From a virus, in the IMG/VR virus record IMGVR_UViG_3300037137_001787, positions 1 to 52,148 of that record: 52,148 nucleotides of DNA; one strand, 5' to 3'. A program made the position numbers and the translations under genes. This document shows positions 8,468-16,229 of this stretch, piece by piece. Each line of letters starts with the position of its first letter. Positions within the stretch are counted from its first letter, which is position 1. Under the pieces are notes generated by a model. The model ran no database searches. It was not told the origin of the DNA and worked only from the letters and a program-made list of their open reading frames with translations.

Positions 8468-8983
8468 TTAGCTTGAATTTGCCTGAGTCAATGTTCCAGT
8501 CCTGACGAGCATTCGTCCTTTAGAACCGACAGTGCCTGTACTTACCGCAATTGCTTCGAGCGCAACGCCAACTATACCACCATGATATGTTGCTGTTGCT
8601 CCGCCCGTTGCCGCAACTGCCGCTATGCTTACTGCACCTTTACACGGGGCATCATTAGCCTCAAGAATATCTCCTGCTTCGATTGCTGCTGCGTCATCTG
8701 AGTTTACAACGTAAACGATACAACCATCGCCCGCAATAGTCACCTGTTCACCGGCAGCCACTGTGTTTATAGCCACACCGATTGGTCTTCCGCCAGATTC
8801 CGCGACTGCCGCATTAACGGCAAGATCTAACCCGGTTGCATCTATCTCCACAACCTGTCCAGCCAACACTTTATCGGTTGCTGTCATCTGGAAGAATTTG
8901 TTTCCTTGCCATACCACATTCTTTATTGCCGTAGTTGGCGATCCCGTATCTCCTGGGAAATATGTTGCTCCTAAGTCACCCAT
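8468..8983 (-). CDS. Head decoration / DUF2190-like protein
   Basis: This 171-aa, Ala/Gly/Val-rich beta protein has the order seen in capsid-decorating proteins (GGRPIGVAINTVAAGEQVTI, then EAGDILEAND, then HGGIVGVALEAI). It lies between the protease-scaffold and the major capsid gene, where lambda gpD-type and DUF2190 proteins are usual. It probably binds the outside of the capsid and stabilises it. The call is based on composition, motif style and position. Confidence 0.75.
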   Translation of the reverse strand: MGDLGATYFPGDTGSPTTAIKNVVWQGNKFFQMTATDKVLAGQVVEIDATGLDLAVNAAVAESGGRPIGVAINTVAAGEQVTIAGDGCIVYVVNSDDAAAIEAGDILEANDAPCKGAVSIAAVAATGGATATYHGGIVGVALEAIAVSTGTVGSKGRMLVRTGTLTQANSS

Positions 8984-8985
8984 AA

Positions 8986-10221
8986 TTAATCACCGAAATC
9001 CTGTATTGACATTGCAGGGTAGTCCCCTGAGTCAAGTTCTGCTGCTGTTCTCCTGCCATCCACGGATGCCGAAATGGTCGTGTGTATGACTGGTTGGTTT
9101 GAGATTGCTTTTACCTGATGTTCAAGTTCAGCAACTCTCTTCTGATAGTCAGTATTCGCAAGTTGTTTTGACAATGTTGCAACCTGTTCTTTCAGAAGTT
9201 CGTTCTCTTTCTTCATTGTTTCGTGCTGTGCCAGGAATGCATTTGAATTTGCGTTCTGTTTATCTTTGATTTCCTGTTCAAGCATAGCAATCCTCTGTTT
9301 CTGTTCACTATTCAATTCCACAGTGACACCACCATTCGTAGCAGTGCCACCGGTAGGTGGTGTTCCGTCTGTCATATTTTCTGTATCTCCTTCATTGAAA
9401 GTGCATACACGACATGCTCCTTTTCGCACTGTGGCTGCACCCATGAACATAATTCCGGCTGGTTTCGAGCCGTCTAAGATATCTTCAAAAAAGAATTCCG
9501 GTGAAACGTCAGTGATTTGCTTGCGTTTTATCAGTGTGACAATATCTTTACCTAACGCAGTCGGATATATTCTGACATCCCCCCTCCATGTTGCAGGATT
9601 CAGGGATAACTTTGCATTCTCGATAATCCCTATTTCGTTTGTGAGCGGAAGATCTTCGTAAATATCATGTTGCGCTTTGAATGACACCCTTTTGAATGTC
9701 ATTCGTGAAAGTTCAGTTGCCGAATATGTCAATGGTTTCTTATTCAGTGAATCCGTCCACGTTCCCTCTGCCATCAAGGTAACATCATGAAAAATTGTAT
9801 CGCCTGTGCGTGGACAGTCGGTGAAATTGACCATATCCTGCGGGAATGACAGAAACGCAGACATATGTGCTTTAATTTCAATCCCGAATTTACCTGCGGC
9901 AGATTTTATTTTTGCTTTAATTGAGTTCACTTGTTCGGCAGTATATGGTTTCTGATTCTTTGGCATATTGATATATGACCATGCTGCACGCACATGTTCC
10001 TCAGTATCAATCGGATATCGATGAACCTTATCATCCTGATACCCAGGATCAGCATACTCAACATCTCCATAAGGCTTATTCCCCGCCATCTCGCCATGTT
10101 TCTGTTTATGTTCTTCTTGCAATTTGCCGCAGACTTTCTTGGCTACTTCTTCAGAATATCCTTCTTTCTCTTTCATGTGCGTGACGCAGGCAGAAAAATC
10201 AGGGAAATCAGCGAATGGCAT
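8986..10221 (-). CDS. Prohead protease fused to a scaffold domain
   Basis: This 411-aa protein has four parts. Residues 1-45 are a small Cys-containing helical domain (DFSACVTHMKEKEGYSEEVA) seen at the front of phage scaffolds. Residues 50-115 are a DUF6582-like module (YADPGYQ, then YPIDTEEHVRAAWSYINMPK). Residues 120-275 are a protease-like domain with a candidate catalytic His (FKAQHDIYEDL) and Ser (TDVSPEFFF), in the spacing of U35/S78 or Mu I-type prohead proteases. Residues 300-390 are a long coiled coil that would serve as the internal scaffold. The start follows TTAGGAGTAT. The catalytic residues are assigned by pattern, not by alignment. Confidence 0.85.
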   Translation of the reverse strand: MPFADFPDFSACVTHMKEKEGYSEEVAKKVCGKLQEEHKQKHGEMAGNKPYGDVEYADPGYQDDKVHRYPIDTEEHVRAAWSYINMPKNQKPYTAEQVNSIKAKIKSAAGKFGIEIKAHMSAFLSFPQDMVNFTDCPRTGDTIFHDVTLMAEGTWTDSLNKKPLTYSATELSRMTFKRVSFKAQHDIYEDLPLTNEIGIIENAKLSLNPATWRGDVRIYPTALGKDIVTLIKRKQITDVSPEFFFEDILDGSKPAGIMFMGAATVRKGACRVCTFNEGDTENMTDGTPPTGGTATNGGVTVELNSEQKQRIAMLEQEIKDKQNANSNAFLAQHETMKKENELLKEQVATLSKQLANTDYQKRVAELEHQVKAISNQPVIHTTISASVDGRRTAAELDSGDYPAMSIQDFGD

Positions 10222-10231
10222 ATACTCCTAA

Positions 10232-10277
10232 TTATGATACGATGGTTATCATAATAATTCCTATGTTTTTATAGGAA
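10232..10277. promoter_or_regulatory. Inverted repeat and hairpin upstream of the protease-scaffold gene
   Basis: TTATGATA and TATCATAA form a perfect 8-bp inverted repeat with a 7-base spacer (10232-10254). TTCCTAT and ATAGGAA form a 7-bp hairpin right beside it (10258-10277). They lie in the 133-base gap before the protease gene. The 13-mer TTATCATAATAAT at 10246-10258 recurs inverted just ahead of the portal start. A promoter/operator or RNA processing site is plausible. Confidence 0.45.
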
Positions 10278-10354
10278 ACATTGGTTTCGTTGTGTTGTAT
10301 GGACACCCCACAAAATCCCACTGAACCCATACACGCATTGAACATCGCTGAGTA

Positions 10355-10516
10355 TTATCGAGTGGTGTTCTGTTTTTCATTGGATAGTTTTTGAATATGC
10401 TTTCTCACGCAAGTTTGAGAAATAAATAACGCAACCGCTATCTGGTTGTTGAACATTTTGTCTTTATTATCGAGAATAAACTTCTTATCCGATTCAGTCA
10501 GTGATTGTCCTTTCAT
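10355..10516 (-). CDS. 53-aa helix-turn-helix-like protein between portal and protease
   Basis: The ATG overlaps the portal stop as ATGA, a strong sign of a translated gene. The product is basic and reads like a winged-helix or HTH unit (FNNQIAVALFISQTCVRKHI). Small HTH proteins of this kind are sometimes found beside phage packaging genes. It could regulate late genes or help packaging; the role is unknown. Confidence 0.65.
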   Translation of the reverse strand: MKGQSLTESDKKFILDNKDKMFNNQIAVALFISQTCVRKHIQKLSNEKQNTTR

Positions 10517-11811
10517 GTTAGCGGTTGCTGAATTCCCGGCGGTTCTTTCGCTGACTGTTCCTGTCCCTTTTGTTCTGGCACTTCTTGAGATGGTTTGGTC
10601 GCTGGCTCATTGTCTAATTCTCCCGATTCGATATTAAAACGTTTTTGTATCCATTGAACTGGAAATACTGCAAATGGATCTTGTGGACTCGCCATCATTA
10701 CTTTCGATATATACGTTGCTATCAGATTTTCATCTGATGGATCAGGATCATTCCATATAAGGCGGATTTTCCCCGGAGTGCCTGTTTTCCTGTCAATGAC
10801 GTTCGTATTATAACATTGCGCGACAAATCCCTGGAATGTTTGGATCTTTTTATAGAATGCTTTGATACGCTGAGTTCCTGTGTTGTCAGTACTGCTTCTT
10901 TTTAATCCAACCAGTTCTTCTGGTACACCAAGGGCAGCCGCAACGCGCATCAAAGAAACATCATTATACTCTTCTATTTTCTCAAGACCGCCTTCATCAA
11001 TATTTTTTATTTCAATATCGTGTGGAGTTATGAATTCGTTCTTGACCTCAATATCTTCAAACTTCTTGCGGATATCATCAAGAATATCATCTGGTATGAG
11101 TTCTGCTTCCCTACCGACTTTAACATGATATTTCTTGAATCCATGCCTGAACATTGCTGTAGATGATGCATCAGCAACTTTTGTATCCCTGATAATATCA
11201 TCATAGGCACGTTTCATTAACGATAAACCATATAATGAACCGCTTTGCGGCAACAGAACAAGATGAGTTATCTGGTCGGGTTTAAGTTTCGTTCCGGTTC
11301 CAGTATTCTCGTCCTGGACCTGAGTATAAGATTTGATGATACCCTTATCATCATAATCAATATTGAAATCAATCGGACTTCTGGGCGCGAGCGTGATTAT
11401 TTCCCCTCCGTTGCCCCGTGTTCCGACATTTTCCTGGAACGCATCACCGAAAACAATCGCATCACTGACAGCCTGCCAGACAATTTGAGGGAAGTTGATG
11501 GAATCTAACCAATCTTTTATTTCATTGTTATTATCCCCTTCAAGTCGGTATCCATTTGAGAGAATAAAAAGAGGGTACAGATCAAGTGCAGTCGAAACAA
11601 GACCGCCCTGTTCATACATATCACGATACTTTTTAAGAGTTTCACGATTACGTTTCTTTTCACCGAAGAATTCTTTTTGTTTCCCGCCCGTTTCAATCCA
11701 GGTACGGGGTTTGGCTTTCGCTATTTCTTCGGGAGATACTGGAGCGAGCACGGCGGCAGGTAATGATTCAAGTTCTTCTAACGTCTTTTGCCTGCTGCCG
11801 ATGATAATCAT
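10513..11811 (-). CDS. Portal protein
   Basis: This 432-aa protein has typical portal features. The N-terminal wing is followed by GDAFQENVGTR and LAPRSPIDFNIDYD, a stem region (SLMKRAYDDIIRDTKVADAS), and the conserved LGVPEELVGLKRSSTDNTGT segment with the helix RIKAFYKKIQTF. It forms the dodecameric ring at the capsid vertex where the terminase docks and DNA enters. It follows the terminase gene in the usual order. No ribosome site precedes the ATG, which directly follows an AT-rich promoter-like stretch, so the mRNA may be leaderless or nearly so. Confidence 0.92.
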   Translation of the reverse strand: MIIIGSRQKTLEELESLPAAVLAPVSPEEIAKAKPRTWIETGGKQKEFFGEKKRNRETLKKYRDMYEQGGLVSTALDLYPLFILSNGYRLEGDNNNEIKDWLDSINFPQIVWQAVSDAIVFGDAFQENVGTRGNGGEIITLAPRSPIDFNIDYDDKGIIKSYTQVQDENTGTGTKLKPDQITHLVLLPQSGSLYGLSLMKRAYDDIIRDTKVADASSTAMFRHGFKKYHVKVGREAELIPDDILDDIRKKFEDIEVKNEFITPHDIEIKNIDEGGLEKIEEYNDVSLMRVAAALGVPEELVGLKRSSTDNTGTQRIKAFYKKIQTFQGFVAQCYNTNVIDRKTGTPGKIRLIWNDPDPSDENLIATYISKVMMASPQDPFAVFPVQWIQKRFNIESGELDNEPATKPSQEVPEQKGQEQSAKEPPGIQQPLT

Positions 11812-11867
11812 ATTATTATGATAATAGTGTTATAGGTATTTAATTTTAATGTAAAGGATAGTTATTT

Positions 11868-11893
11868 ATACATTGACGTTAATGTTAATGTAT
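11868..11893. promoter_or_regulatory. Operator-like inverted repeat at the start of the 39-aa RHH gene
   Basis: ATACATT and AATGTAT form an inverted repeat around a 12-base centre containing GTTAATGTT, and it overlaps the start codon at 11892. A TATA-like TTATTTATA lies at its left edge. Repression by the RHH protein it precedes is the obvious guess. The core resembles the TTAGTGTTAATG operator half near 18.88 kb. Confidence 0.5.
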
Positions 11894-12011
11894 GAAGCGG
11901 ATCAATGTTATGGTCTCTAATGAGGCGAAAGAAATAATTCTGGAATTCCAGAAAGAACAAAAAATAAATACGCTCGATGAAGCTGTTAATTCTTATATTT
12001 TAACAAAATGA
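11892..12011 (+). CDS. 39-aa ribbon-helix-helix (CopG-like) protein
   Basis: The product begins MKRINVMVSNEAKEIILEFQ and continues with a second helix (LDEAVNSYILTK). This is the strand-helix-helix pattern of minimal RHH DNA-binding proteins. It is on the plus strand inside the gap between the portal and terminase genes, with its own promoter-like repeat upstream. It is followed within 4 bases by the pentanucleotide array. RHH proteins such as Omega and ParG bind arrays of short tandem repeats, so binding to the array is a testable guess. Confidence 0.68.
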   Translation: MKRINVMVSNEAKEIILEFQKEQKINTLDEAVNSYILTK

Positions 12012-12014
12012 TAC

Positions 12015-12139
12015 TTATCGAGTCGAATCAAGTCTCATCAAGTCTCATCAAGTCAAGTCGTGTCATATCTCATCGAGTCCTGTCAGGTCGGGTCGAATCA
12101 TGTCAAATCGCGTCAACTCTTGTCAAACCGAATCATATC
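12015..12139. repeat. 25-unit degenerate pentanucleotide array, consensus NNRTC
   Basis: From 12015 to 12139 the sequence divides into 25 contiguous 5-base units. T-C occupies unit positions 4-5 in 24 of 25 (the exception reads AAACC), and a purine occupies position 3 in 24 of 25. Units include GAGTC, GAATC, AAGTC, TCATC and GTGTC. The array sits between the RHH gene and the 3' end of terL. Possible roles are a centromere or operator for an RHH protein, a packaging (pac) site or a replication element. Confidence 0.9.
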
Positions 12140-12159
12140 AATCGAATTGAATTGAACAA

Positions 12160-13470
12160 TTACCATCTTCTTTTTTTACTAATGATGTTTCTAAAACGGT
12201 TTGGATCACCATTTCCACTCAACTGATTAAATGCCATAGAAACCGAATCAATAATATCGTCGTGTCGCCCCATAGGGAAAAGAACAAATTCATTCAAAAT
12301 ATCAGGAATAATCGGAATGCCTGAGTAAATCTTAACATTGTGATGACTTGCGGCGGCAGACAATCCTTGAGCACGTGTCACCTTGTCACCCGTAGATTTT
12401 ACACCATAAAATGAATATCCTTTCAATACTCGTCGTGCGTAATCTTCAATAACTATCTTTCCTGATGATCCTGGCTCTTGTTCTGCATAAATCTGTACCG
12501 CCTTTCCATCCATTTCAGCAACTTGCTGGATAAGTTTCTCCACATCTCCGGGATTTTTACGGAATCTTACTACATCCTTGATGAAAAACTGCCCCTGAAA
12601 CTCGGTCATGAGGCAGCCAACAGTATAATCAGCATCCGAATAATCTTTCTGTTCAGTCGCCGCCATATCCCATGCACGAATCGTTCTTCCTCTTGGCACG
12701 TCATGCACGAAATCGAACCATTCCCTCCTGAACATACCTGAGCTGAACGAAATATCCCAATTACCTTCTTTGAGCTGGGCGCGAGTTATGGGGTCGAGTT
12801 TATCCAATGCCAGTTCATATTCTTTTTGGTCTAAGTGTGGATTATCAAGATATGTAGCAGGGACGAAAAATCTATCTTTCCCTTTATAAGTGATGAATCG
12901 TGATTTGACGAAATCGTGACCTACGTCACCAGGATTCGATGCCGCCCTCATCCGTATTGGGATTTCGCTATTTTTTAGTCGACGCAATCTTGAGAAAAGA
13001 TATAAATATTGACTTTCGAGAAACTGTGAAAGTTCATCGAATCCACAAAATTGAAAATTTGACCCTTGATATCTGAATTTATCTCGTTCTGCTTCCAGAT
13101 ATCCAAATGTTAATGTAGCTCCTGATGGAAATTGCCACGTTTTAGTAATATCGTCCCAATGTGCATCTGTATCACTGAGCCATTCCCATGCCCTATCCAT
13201 CAATGCGCCGGGGAGAGATAGATCTTTGAATGACCTTCGTAATAATATTGCAGAATATCCGGAGTACTGGACATATTGTAAAGCTGCCATTAACAGCCCT
13301 GAACTTTTCCCAGGCCCAGCAGATCCACCCAGAAGTCCTTCTATTTCATCGTGCATCAAAAACATAGCTTGTTTGAAACTCGGTTTCTGTTTGATATATG
13401 GATTCTCACGTACTGTTTTCAGGAATAATGCCATTCGCTGCTTGTCGGAATCGGTGATTATATTCGTCAT
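12160..13470 (-). CDS. terL: Terminase large subunit (ATPase and nuclease)
   Basis: This 436-aa protein has the full two-domain layout. The N-terminal ATPase has Walker A GGSAGPGKSS (about residue 52) and Walker B FQFCGFDEL (about 147), followed by the SNPGD coupling motif. The C-terminal RNase H-like nuclease has acidic motifs RAWDMAATE, QIYAEQEPGSSGK and GRHDDIIDSVSMAF. It cuts the concatemer and pumps DNA through the portal. Its start lies 7 bases after the gene taken as small terminase. The length is usual for compact TerL proteins. Confidence 0.97.
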   Translation of the reverse strand: MTNIITDSDKQRMALFLKTVRENPYIKQKPSFKQAMFLMHDEIEGLLGGSAGPGKSSGLLMAALQYVQYSGYSAILLRRSFKDLSLPGALMDRAWEWLSDTDAHWDDITKTWQFPSGATLTFGYLEAERDKFRYQGSNFQFCGFDELSQFLESQYLYLFSRLRRLKNSEIPIRMRAASNPGDVGHDFVKSRFITYKGKDRFFVPATYLDNPHLDQKEYELALDKLDPITRAQLKEGNWDISFSSGMFRREWFDFVHDVPRGRTIRAWDMAATEQKDYSDADYTVGCLMTEFQGQFFIKDVVRFRKNPGDVEKLIQQVAEMDGKAVQIYAEQEPGSSGKIVIEDYARRVLKGYSFYGVKSTGDKVTRAQGLSAAASHHNVKIYSGIPIIPDILNEFVLFPMGRHDDIIDSVSMAFNQLSGNGDPNRFRNIISKKRRW

Positions 13471-13477
13471 ATTGTTC

Positions 13478-13819
13478 CTATCGACTCAACTCAATCGCCT
13501 TCGCGTATTCTTCAACTTCTTTCTTGATATCTATCTTTACGATATTCAATGTCTTATTGCTTCTATCCAGATCTCCTTTCAGTTCTGCACGTAACTCCTG
13601 CGCTTTTATCAATGAATTAATGAGTGGCGCAATCTTTTCAGGACTCACACCGACATTCTGCGCTTCGATAATGAGTTGATTGATCTTCTCTACAATCGAA
13701 TTCATCGCTTCGGTCGGCTCTGAGGAGAGGGGTGTAATTGGTTTCGGTAAACTGACCTTGTTCATCGCTTCGAGCTTATTGAATATTGCCTGCGCCTGTT
13801 CACTGATTACGATTGACAT
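13478..13819 (-). CDS. Candidate small terminase subunit
   Basis: This 113-aa, almost wholly helical protein has two helical segments (EAMNSIVEKINQLIIEAQNV and KAQELRAELKGDLDRSNKTL) and an acidic-basic tail. It is the first gene of the late operon and lies 7 bases upstream of terL, the normal place for a TerS. There is no clear N-terminal HTH, so the call is by position. The ribosome site AAAGGAG is strong. Confidence 0.5.
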   Translation of the reverse strand: MSIVISEQAQAIFNKLEAMNKVSLPKPITPLSSEPTEAMNSIVEKINQLIIEAQNVGVSPEKIAPLINSLIKAQELRAELKGDLDRSNKTLNIVKIDIKKEVEEYAKAIELSR

Positions 13820-13854
13820 ATGGTATTATTCTCCTTTGATTATCTTAAAGGCTT

Positions 13855-13869
13855 CGCACTTGTAGTGCG
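13855..13869 (+). repeat. IS200/IS605-type end hairpin
   Basis: CGCACT-TGT-AGTGCG forms a compact stem, extended by wobble pairs, and is followed by GGGTAT. It belongs to the same hairpin family as those in the 34.3-38.4 kb region (ACT-loop-AGT at the tip, GGNAT after the stem). It lies just upstream of the start of the late operon. It may be a relic of an insertion sequence end. Confidence 0.5.
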
Positions 13870-13920
13870 GGGTATCGGTCTGTTCGCTGTGAACATACGC
13901 ATCCATTTTTTTTATAATTC

Positions 13921-15274
13921 GTGGGGTCAAGGGGTTAGAGAAAACCCCGCGCCTTTAGGCCGGGGATGAATCGTACCCCTTGGAATTGTAATACCTGTCC
14001 CAAAATAGCAATTGTCGAGAAAGCACGAAAGGACAGGCAAAGGATAATAAAGTATTAAAACAATATAAAGATGTCGAGTAAAACATGAAAAAAACATTCC
14101 AATTCAGGATATACCCAAACAAGAATCAAGAAGTAGCCCTGAACAGAACACTTTCTACATGCAGACGACTCTATAATGATTCTCTTGCTGAACGAAAACG
14201 GCAAGCTGAACTTAACGAACTTGAAAGGACATTCGATGTAACTCCGTGGGGTAAACCCGAATGGTTAAACTACTACGATCAAGCCAATAGTCTATCGGGT
14301 TCAAAGACCGTCTTCCAGAAAGACGTATTCTCTCAGGTCTTACAAAACGTCTTGAAAAGAGTCGAAAGAAGCTTTAAGAATTTTTTTAATGGCTTTGGCT
14401 ACCCCCGTTTTCAGGGAAGAGAAAGGTATAATAGTTTTACCTTTCCGCAATCTGGCTTCAAAATCGAAGATGGAAAACTCAATCTCTCGAAAATAGGAAA
14501 CATTAAGATAGTCCTGCATCGTGAAATTGAAGGCATAATCAAAACCTGTACCATCAAAAAGGATATTGATCAATGGTATGTTTCCTTCTCATGCGAAATC
14601 GACATACCCATAATTCCTGTTGAGGTCAAGACCGAAACAGGCATAGACGTTGGATTGAAATCCCTGATAACCATGAGCAACGGTTGCCAGATTGAGCCTC
14701 CCGAATTTCTAAGAGTATCAGAAAAGAAGCTAACCCGCGAACAGAAGCGACTAAGTCGGAAAAAGAAAAGATCACAAAACAGGAACACCCAGAGAATCGT
14801 AGTAGCAAAAGTACATCGAAGGATCAGGAATCAGAGAAAAGATTTTGCTCATAAGATAAGCAGGAAACTTGTTACTGAATATGATCATATTGTGTTTGAG
14901 GATTTGCAGATACAAAACATGGTTAAGAACTATCGTCTTGCTAAATCCATATCAGATGCAGGATGGTCACAGTTAATCAATTTCACAAAAACCAAAGCAG
15001 AATACGCTGGGAAGATAGTTGAATTGGTTAATCCAAGAAATACAAGTCAGAATTGTAGCAGTTGTGGTAATTCAGTCAAAAAAGACCTATCTATGAGGAT
15101 ACACAGTTGTCCCTTTTGTGGTCTTGTTCTGGATAGAGATCATAATGCTGCAATTAATATCTTAGGACGATCAAATAGTACGGTAGGAATTACCGGAATT
15201 AACGCCCGTCAAGGACTTTCAATAGAGAGCCGATGCAGCGGGACGCCCCCAGCCTTTAGGCGGGGGTAATTCAC
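13921..15274 (+). mobile_element. TnpB-only IS200/IS605-family element (copy 1)
   Basis: The left end carries GGGGTCAAGGGGTTAGAG followed by a hairpin (CCCCGCGCC with GGCCGGGG). The right end is a hairpin around GCCTTTAGGC followed by TAATTCAC, ending at 15274. The left end matches that of the 50.5-51.9 kb element, including AGAGAAAACCCCG and GGGGATGAATCGTACCCC. There is no tnpA, so it would need one in trans; the Y1 transposase at 26.4 kb is a candidate. The outer left border is approximate. Confidence 0.75.
14085..15269 (+). CDS. tnpB: TnpB RNA-guided nuclease (copy 1)
   Basis: This 394-aa protein has the TnpB/OrfB layout: an N-terminal helical-barrel region (QFRIYPNKNQ) and a split RuvC. 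The catalytic residues are Asp in GIDVGLKS (about 190), Glu in IVFEDLQI (about 270) and Asp in LDRDHNAAINI (about 350). The zinc knuckle is intact (CSSCG, then CPFCG). All three RuvC acids are present, so it may be an active omega-RNA-guided nuclease. It is clearly related to the 50.6 kb copy. The last codons lie inside the right-end hairpin, as usual when the guide RNA overlaps the 3' end. Confidence 0.93.
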   Translation: MKKTFQFRIYPNKNQEVALNRTLSTCRRLYNDSLAERKRQAELNELERTFDVTPWGKPEWLNYYDQANSLSGSKTVFQKDVFSQVLQNVLKRVERSFKNFFNGFGYPRFQGRERYNSFTFPQSGFKIEDGKLNLSKIGNIKIVLHREIEGIIKTCTIKKDIDQWYVSFSCEIDIPIIPVEVKTETGIDVGLKSLITMSNGCQIEPPEFLRVSEKKLTREQKRLSRKKKRSQNRNTQRIVVAKVHRRIRNQRKDFAHKISRKLVTEYDHIVFEDLQIQNMVKNYRLAKSISDAGWSQLINFTKTKAEYAGKIVELVNPRNTSQNCSSCGNSVKKDLSMRIHSCPFCGLVLDRDHNAAINILGRSNSTVGITGINARQGLSIESRCSGTPPAFRRG

Positions 15275-15350
15275 AGTGTAGTAAAACTTGACAAAAATAA
15301 TTAAAATATATCGAAAAAAAAATAGTGGAAAAAAAGGAAGGAAAGTGGAT

Positions 15351-15575
15351 TTAACTCTTTCCCTTTGCTTCAAGTTCTCTCATTTTTCTCAGCAGTAATT
15401 CTTGAACTTGCGGATCGCTGAACAATTTATTCAAAGTCTCATCGGCGCCTTTTCTTGAGTTAAGGTCTTGCCTGATTTCCTGCATCTGTTCCCTGAGCTT
15501 CTCATTTTCTTCGCGCAATTTTTTGTATCCATCGGATTCAACTACAAGAGGCTTGATATTGCGTAAGAACGTTAA
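15351..15575 (-). pseudogene. 5'-truncated coiled-coil gene
   Basis: An open frame read on the minus strand ends at 15351. It codes for a charged coiled coil (GYKKLREENEKLREQMQEIR) and a tail SDPQVQELLLRKMRELEAKG. It has no sensible start: upstream it runs into the 36-base palindrome at 15576-15611 and a TAG. The codon pattern looks genuine. The gene appears to have lost its 5' part when the palindromic element arrived. It could once have been the gene just before the late operon. Confidence 0.55.
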
Positions 15576-15611
15576 GTGAATTACCCCCGCCTAAAGGCTG
15601 GGGTAATTCAC
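15576..15611. repeat. 36-bp palindromic element matching the right end of TnpB element 1
   Basis: GTGAATTA and TAATTCAC flank a GC stem around GCC-TTTA-GGC (minus-strand reading). The minus strand repeats the right end of the 13.9-15.3 kb element almost exactly. It is a non-autonomous palindrome (PATE type) or a leftover end. It provides the last codons and stop of the DpdA-like gene and cuts the coiled-coil gene behind it. Confidence 0.75.
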
Positions 15612-16229
15612 TCCCCATGCCTTCTTAATACCAATAATAGACTTCTTAATTAAGCACTTAGAATCTAAATCAGATGGTATCCATTTCATATCCCAATATT
15701 GTTTTGATAATCTTGCTATTTTAATATAACTATTACCATCAAGACTTTTTATATTCTTGAAATATGTTTTGTACCATAATTGTTTGCTTGGACTCCCCCC
15801 TAATAAATGAATGTTATAATTACAAATGTCCCAAGTCGCCAATCCCTCTGTTCCTCCATAGCTTGTAGGAATTGAAAAACCAATCATAAATTTTCTTTCA
15901 ATTCTTTCAATTATATCTTTACATTTTGGTATTATTATTACATTCTGAGAATATTGTCTTAACTCCTCTGCCAAATCTAAAATAGTATCTAAATCCGATT
16001 CGTTGAATATATCAGGAGCACAAACATATTTTGGTTTGATAAGTTTGCACAGTTGTAGGTGTTTTTCGATATCCGGTTTTTTATATGCAAAATCAAGAAA
16101 TTGAAGATTGTATTTCGTTCTTAGAGAATTAGCAGCATGTGTATTCGCTCCACATAGTATTTTAGTTTCGACTGCAATATCTAAATATTTTGGTTTGTCG
16201 ATACACATAATTAAATCTATTTTGTGCAT
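15591..16229 (-). CDS. dpdA: DpdA-like 7-deazaguanine DNA transglycosylase
   Basis: This 212-aa protein resembles the TGT-fold DpdA proteins of viruses, which exchange guanine in DNA for preQ0. Visible hallmarks are YVCAPDIFNESDLDTIL (substrate and Asp region), VIIIPK, the conserved GFSIPTSYGGT loop, NIHLLGGSPSKQ, and SLDGNS near the end. It overlaps the QueF-like gene by 13 bases, so the two are co-translated. The final few residues and the TAG stop lie in the palindromic element, so the original C-terminus may have been slightly longer. preQ0 would come from the host, since no queC, queD, queE or folE gene is present. A tRNA-guanine transglycosylase role is the main alternative. Confidence 0.75.
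   Translation of the reverse strand: MHKIDLIMCIDKPKYLDIAVETKILCGANTHAANSLRTKYNLQFLDFAYKKPDIEKHLQLCKLIKPKYVCAPDIFNESDLDTILDLAEELRQYSQNVIIIPKCKDIIERIERKFMIGFSIPTSYGGTEGLATWDICNYNIHLLGGSPSKQLWYKTYFKNIKSLDGNSYIKIARLSKQYWDMKWIPSDLDSKCLIKKSIIGIKKAWGVNYPSL

Noticed and set aside
12015-12139. Reading the array as a CRISPR array or simple microsatellite
   Set aside because: There are no repeat-spacer units of CRISPR length, and units are degenerate except for the TC positions, so it is neither.
12008-12226. 72-codon frame over the pentanucleotide array
   Set aside because: Its sequence simply follows the 5-base periodicity and runs into the antisense of terL.
15351-16229. Read-through of the TAG at 15591 (pyrrolysine) joining the DpdA-like protein to the coiled coil
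   Set aside because: The TAG lies in a transposon-end palindrome that also occurs in a non-coding right end; insertion explains the same-frame join better.
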